From: Pantanalinema rosaneae
Lineage (GTDB): Bacteria; Cyanobacteriota; Cyanobacteriia; Leptolyngbyales; Leptolyngbyaceae
Assembly: GCF_050753385.1 (NCBI RefSeq)
Contig: NZ_JBLZFZ010000007.1
Coordinates: forward strand, 62,001 to 126,000
Reading direction: 5' to 3'
Length of the DNA: 64,000 bases
Shown: one piece after another, positions 60,567 to 64,000 of the stretch
Layout of the letters: every line of letters starts with the position of its first letter
Numbering within the stretch: position 1 is the first letter of the stretch
Program-made: the position numbers and the translations under genes
Notes under the pieces: model-generated
The model's input: only the letters and a program-made list of their open reading frames with translations
The model's database searches: none
What the model was told of the DNA's origin: nothing

Positions 60567-62915
60567 CTAAATTTGGGCGTTATCTACCCTACTTGGCTTT
60601 AACAGAGTAGACTCAATCTCTTCTTGGAGTTCTGAAGTCACAAACTCGCTGCGTCTCATGCAATCCAGTAACAGTAGATTGGCATTGTAGTACTGCTGCA
60701 AAACTTCTTTTCGTACTGTCTGCCTTGGGTGCATCAATTGATGCAACTCTCTAATCGCTTCAGGGTCAGAAGCTTGAAGCGCTTGAACCAAATGTGAGGC
60801 CCAGACTTCTCCCTCGTGTCGCCACCAATCAATAAACAAATTTTGCTGTAGCGAGGACGTTAGATTGTCAAGCTGCAATAATAATTGCTTGATTGACAGA
60901 ATAGCGGGCAATAGCTGATCAACCAGGTGCTCTTCATAAAATTGGACAAGGGCTGAGACCAAATCATTCGCTAGGGGTTCTTCGGAAACAAGACTTAGAC
61001 CATCGCATAAGCGCCGATACAAAAAATTAAATTCTAATAAGTCCTCCACCAGAGATTGGTCAATCCCCATCGTCCGTGCCAGTGGGAGTGCCTGGTAATC
61101 AACGCTAGCCTGACCACTTTTTCGAAAGGAGGCAACACCGTCGTCAAAATTACATCCTATTAGAGATAAGTACCAGGCTCGCAATGCAGCGGGTTTATAG
61201 GGTAAGATTGAGGCCGTTTGCCTGGCCCGATGATCCACATAGACGAGTAGGCATTGCAAATCTATATGGATAGCAAAAATAGACTGAATTTGTTGGTACA
61301 TCAAGCAAATCAGATCATTGCAGGGAGACTGCATCTCAATCACGAGCAGAAATACTTCGCGCCATTGAGGGTTACAGATTTGCGGCAGCAGTACTTTCCA
61401 CGCCTGCTCCAAGTAGATTGAGCGAGCAGTGAAATACTCATGATATGTCAGATGGGAAAATGATAGAATTCCAGTTGCACGCTTGACTAAAAGTCCATGA
61501 TGCGCCGCGATCAATTCAAGCATCGTTTGACTATTGACATACACCTGCGCTGGATTGGATGAACCCACCCCAGATCTCTGGAGATACTGCGATACAATAT
61601 CCCGAGCCAGCTGTTCCTTAAAGATATATCTAGACTGCTCGAATGTAGTTCGGGCCAGTTCTAACAGTAACTCTATTTTGTTGGCTTTCCCCAGATTGAG
61701 GCAAATCTCATCTCGTTGAACATTTCGATACCGATCCCAATCTTCTAGAAGTGCATTAATCCCTTGTTCGTATAGTTGATGCTGAGTTTTTGGCAAGGAT
61801 TTTAGGTCACGAAAAACGATGCAAGTTAGATTCAGGAGTAAGGGCGTGACAGCCAGCTCTCGAATGGCTCGATGCGGCGGCTGGTTTAGAGCCTCAATTA
61901 GATCCTCCGATAGATCAACCTCCAACTCAGCACAGTTCCCTTGTAATGCCTTGAACCACAATCGAATAAAAGATTCTGCTTGCGCCCGGCTGAAATCAGC
62001 AACCTCAATCTCCACAAACTTTTCTCTGGAAAACCTATATTTATTTGCGGCCACTCGACACGTGATCAGAAAAGCGTTGCTAGGGTAATAGTTGATCAAT
62101 CGACTAATTTCCTCTGACACAAGAGCATCATTTAAGCTGATCACCTCATCTAAACCATCCAGTAAAATTAACGCTCTACCTTGCTTGATGATCTCCTGCG
62201 CGAGTTCCTTAGGTACGCCCCACCCTACGAGCACAGAGCTAACGAAACTGAACAACTTATCTTGACCGACATCTTGCTGAGCGACTTTTCCAAAATGAGC
62301 TAGTTGAACGAAGATAGGTACTTTGTCAGGTTGAAATCGACCGGCCGCACATTGGATGGCTAAATATTTCAGATAAGTTGTCTTGCCGATTCCCGGTTTA
62401 CCTAGAACCATCAGCCGTTGAAAATTCTCTGCTACATGCCATCCGCTATGGCGTACCGGCTCGTGGCGTTCCAGTCCCAAACGCTCAAGCGCTTCAGTAG
62501 AGGGACACGATTGTAGTAGTTCAAACAGCGATCGCCAGCGTTGGTTGATAATTTCTCGCCAAACGTCTGTTGCTGTGTAAATGTCATTGACATCGACGGG
62601 TTCTGGAATGCCAAACATCCGAATCTTGCCATATTCTTGCTGGATGTTCTCGTATACCTGCTGACGCACTTGCTGGACTTGAGCGTCAATCTGCAAAGTT
62701 GATTGAACCTGAGTCAGTGAACCATATTGTCCGATCAAGGTGGTCAGATGCTTCCGGTTTGTAGAGCGTTGTTTGGATTGCAGCTTCAGGTCAAAGTGGA
62801 TACCAGCAACTCGCGGCAGATTGCTAACGCCATCAAAAACGGGTTCCAGTACTTCCGCTTCCTGCAGTTTGTCTAGTAGGGGTATGACACCGTTCCTGGC
62901 AATTAAGTACCACAT
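60567..62915 (-). CDS. NACHT-family NTPase (NLR-like), N-terminus altered by Tn3 element 3
   Basis: 782 residues. NACHT motifs: Walker A LMVLGKPGIGKTTYLKYLAI (about residue 170-190), Walker B GRALILLDGLDEVISL (about 245), SNAFLITCRVAANKY (sensor 1 type), and TPLLLNLTCIVF and LSFSHLTYHEYFTARSIY further on. The C-terminal 250 residues are helical. No leucine-rich repeats and no recognised N-terminal effector domain are present. Bacterial NACHT proteins of this kind act in phage defence. The first 12 codons (MWYLIARNGVIP) are read from the inverted repeat of Tn3 element 3, so the native N-terminus is missing, perhaps including an effector. Confidence 0.88.
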   Translation of the reverse strand: MWYLIARNGVIPLLDKLQEAEVLEPVFDGVSNLPRVAGIHFDLKLQSKQRSTNRKHLTTLIGQYGSLTQVQSTLQIDAQVQQVRQQVYENIQQEYGKIRMFGIPEPVDVNDIYTATDVWREIINQRWRSLFELLQSCPSTEALERLGLERHEPVRHSGWHVAENFQRLMVLGKPGIGKTTYLKYLAIQCAAGRFQPDKVPIFVQLAHFGKVAQQDVGQDKLFSFVSSVLVGWGVPKELAQEIIKQGRALILLDGLDEVISLNDALVSEEISRLINYYPSNAFLITCRVAANKYRFSREKFVEIEVADFSRAQAESFIRLWFKALQGNCAELEVDLSEDLIEALNQPPHRAIRELAVTPLLLNLTCIVFRDLKSLPKTQHQLYEQGINALLEDWDRYRNVQRDEICLNLGKANKIELLLELARTTFEQSRYIFKEQLARDIVSQYLQRSGVGSSNPAQVYVNSQTMLELIAAHHGLLVKRATGILSFSHLTYHEYFTARSIYLEQAWKVLLPQICNPQWREVFLLVIEMQSPCNDLICLMYQQIQSIFAIHIDLQCLLVYVDHRARQTASILPYKPAALRAWYLSLIGCNFDDGVASFRKSGQASVDYQALPLARTMGIDQSLVEDLLEFNFLYRRLCDGLSLVSEEPLANDLVSALVQFYEEHLVDQLLPAILSIKQLLLQLDNLTSSLQQNLFIDWWRHEGEVWASHLVQALQASDPEAIRELHQLMHPRQTVRKEVLQQYYNANLLLLDCMRRSEFVTSELQEEIESTLLKPSRVDNAQI

Positions 62916-64000
62916 TGCCTAAAACCTTTGCTAGGCAGTACTTCCAGGACACGATTTTTCGAGAAAATCATAGATCGGATGACTTTTGGGAGACAACCGG
63001 GATGCCAAAGTCAATGGGACGCGGGCAACGATCCATGTCCAGACTGTAACGACCAAACCGATTAATGTGTTGCGTCCAATAAGGACTAAGCGCCGCAATC
63101 GTTTCGGGTTCAATCTTCACCCCCTCTTGCATCAGGTCATGCAGGATGCGACTGATCTCAACCACGTTGTAGAAGATCAAACAGTTGGCAACCAAGTGGT
63201 TATACTTCACTAACTTGCGCTGCTCATCGCGATTGTTCGTGGCAATCACCCCTTCTCCACCAAAGGCTAACCACTTCAAAAACCCATTGAAGGACTCACT
63301 CTTATTGGTTGCAGCCTGAATCACAGCCCGGAGATCCGCGTCATGAATGTAGCGGAGTAGAAATCCTGTTCTGATGGCATAACCTAACTCCTGAAATGCC
63401 TGGTAGAGTTTGTTTTTGGAACTATTCGTACCCAACTTCCGCAGAATCGTTGACGCTGAAATCTTGCCTGCTTTAATCGACAGTGTGACTCGCAACAGGT
63501 CAGGCAGATGAGTTTTAATCAGATTCCAGTTCACACTGTCAGAGAACAAGGTGTCGATATGGGTGGTGCGAGTTGTGGGATCACTCCGGTAGAACTTGAG
63601 ATCCTGCCAACTCCGAATCCGTGGCATCAAGGTAATTCCCAGCAAATAGGACAGCCCAAACACCGTGGTACTTTGAGCGTGAGTATCGCCATGAATCGTG
63701 TCTGGTTGGATGTTGGACGTATTCTTGAGTAACCCGTCGAGTAAGTAAACCGCCTCAAAAACTCCACACGGAATGAAGTGACTGAACAGGGCAATGTAGG
63801 TATCGGAGACATGATAATACCCAATCCCGCCATAACCGCCATAGCGGATGTGATACTCCGCTAACAGATTTTGCTCATACACATCCCACTTGGTGCCATC
63901 AACTGAGGCATGCTTGCCAGTGCCCCAGTAGGTGGGCAATGCAAAGCGATTATAGGCGTTGATGACAACCTCGATCGCGGAGTGCAACTTGTGGTCATCA
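62879..64000. mobile_element. Tn3-family transposon 3, left part (runs out of the window)
   Basis: A terminal sequence GGGGTATGACACCGTTCCTG ... ATTAAG at 62879-62907 has the Tn3 pattern (GGGG outer end, TAAG inner end). The transposase gene follows inward. The second repeat is outside the window, so the outer border is a prediction from the sequence pattern and from the overlap with the NACHT gene. Confidence 0.7.
62968..64000 (-). CDS. tnpA: Tn3-family transposase, C-terminal part (cut by window edge)
   Basis: At least 344 codons are open to base 64000; the TTG at 63987 is not the start. The catalytic domain includes GKHASVDGTKWDVYEQNLLA (Asp), YHIRYGGYGGIGYYHVSDTY, IHGDTHAQSTTVFGLSYLLG (Asp) and LMPRIRSWQDLKFYR, then KSESFNGFLKWLAFGGEGVI (Glu region) and HINRFGRYSLDMD. 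It is another Tn3 subgroup than elements 1 and 2. Confidence 0.93.
   Translation of the reverse strand, partial: DDHKLHSAIEVVINAYNRFALPTYWGTGKHASVDGTKWDVYEQNLLAEYHIRYGGYGGIGYYHVSDTYIALFSHFIPCGVFEAVYLLDGLLKNTSNIQPDTIHGDTHAQSTTVFGLSYLLGITLMPRIRSWQDLKFYRSDPTTRTTHIDTLFSDSVNWNLIKTHLPDLLRVTLSIKAGKISASTILRKLGTNSSKNKLYQAFQELGYAIRTGFLLRYIHDADLRAVIQAATNKSESFNGFLKWLAFGGEGVIATNNRDEQRKLVKYNHLVANCLIFYNVVEISRILHDLMQEGVKIEPETIAALSPYWTQHINRFGRYSLDMDRCPRPIDFGIPVVSQKSSDL

Noticed and set aside
1..64000. tRNA, rRNA or riboswitch genes
   Set aside because: No cloverleaf, rRNA or known riboswitch pattern was recognised on either strand.

Overview
The window is cyanobacterial. HIP1-type octamers (GCGATCGC) are frequent, the kdp genes, the CyRepA1-type replication protein, Uma2 proteins and the DUF6788-like protein are all of cyanobacterial type, and heptamer STRR-like and REP-like repeats occur. 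From about 19 kb onward it is plainly plasmid DNA. I read it as part of a large composite (co-integrate) plasmid, with a kdp potassium-uptake locus and envelope genes at the left end. The kdp part could be chromosomal only if an unseen junction lies near the first Tn3 element.

Layout. 0-5.6 kb: kdpA-B-F-C-D operon (minus strand, kdpD running off the edge). 6.0-7.8 kb: a divergent histidine kinase and LuxR-type response regulator. 7.8-15.4 kb: a Uma2 remnant and an intact Uma2 gene, an MscS-type channel, a haemagglutinin-like secreted protein, and a 404-residue protein whose N-terminus recalls cyanobacterial contractile-injection cargo. 15.5-19.4 kb: Tn3-family element 1 with a tyrosine recombinase. 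19.7-27.3 kb: a tightly overlapping minus-strand operon of small envelope-type proteins ending in a HerA/FtsK-like ATPase. The ATPase is cut by an IS21 element whose exact ends and 5-bp target duplication are visible; an upstream gene has an in-frame amber codon.

Three replication/partition modules follow. Module 1 (28.2-34.9 kb): CyRepA1-type Rep, ParA1, small partner, DUF1016 nuclease. Tn3 element 2 (34.9-38.6 kb) comes next. Module 2 (38.7-46.3 kb): ParA2, ParB2, DUF1016, Rep with HTH, 12 iterons, then a primase-like gene with a frameshift. ISAzo13- and IS5-type elements, two hypothetical genes, a TPR-SLOG-class III cyclase protein and an integrase separate it from module 3 (53.2-60.5 kb): ParA3, ParB3, DUF1016, Rep, 10 iterons, an intact second copy of the primase-like gene and a DUF6788-like gene. 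Each module has its own palindromic candidate centromere. The right end holds a NACHT NTPase whose first codons come from the inverted repeat of a third Tn3 element that leaves the window.

Main points: (1) all three partition loci carry a DUF1016/PD-(D/E)XK nuclease as a third gene, although the Rep families and centromere sequences differ; (2) a putative archaeo-eukaryotic-type primase gene lies beside both iteron arrays, and its two copies share a 1,436-bp tract with no visible difference flanked by diverged homologous sequence, a gene-conversion signature; (3) one DUF1016 gene holds three long perfect-arm palindromes in its reading frame; (4) an undescribed membrane/ATPase operon can be rebuilt in silico by removing the IS21. 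Function assignments rest on motif recognition by eye; no database search was possible.
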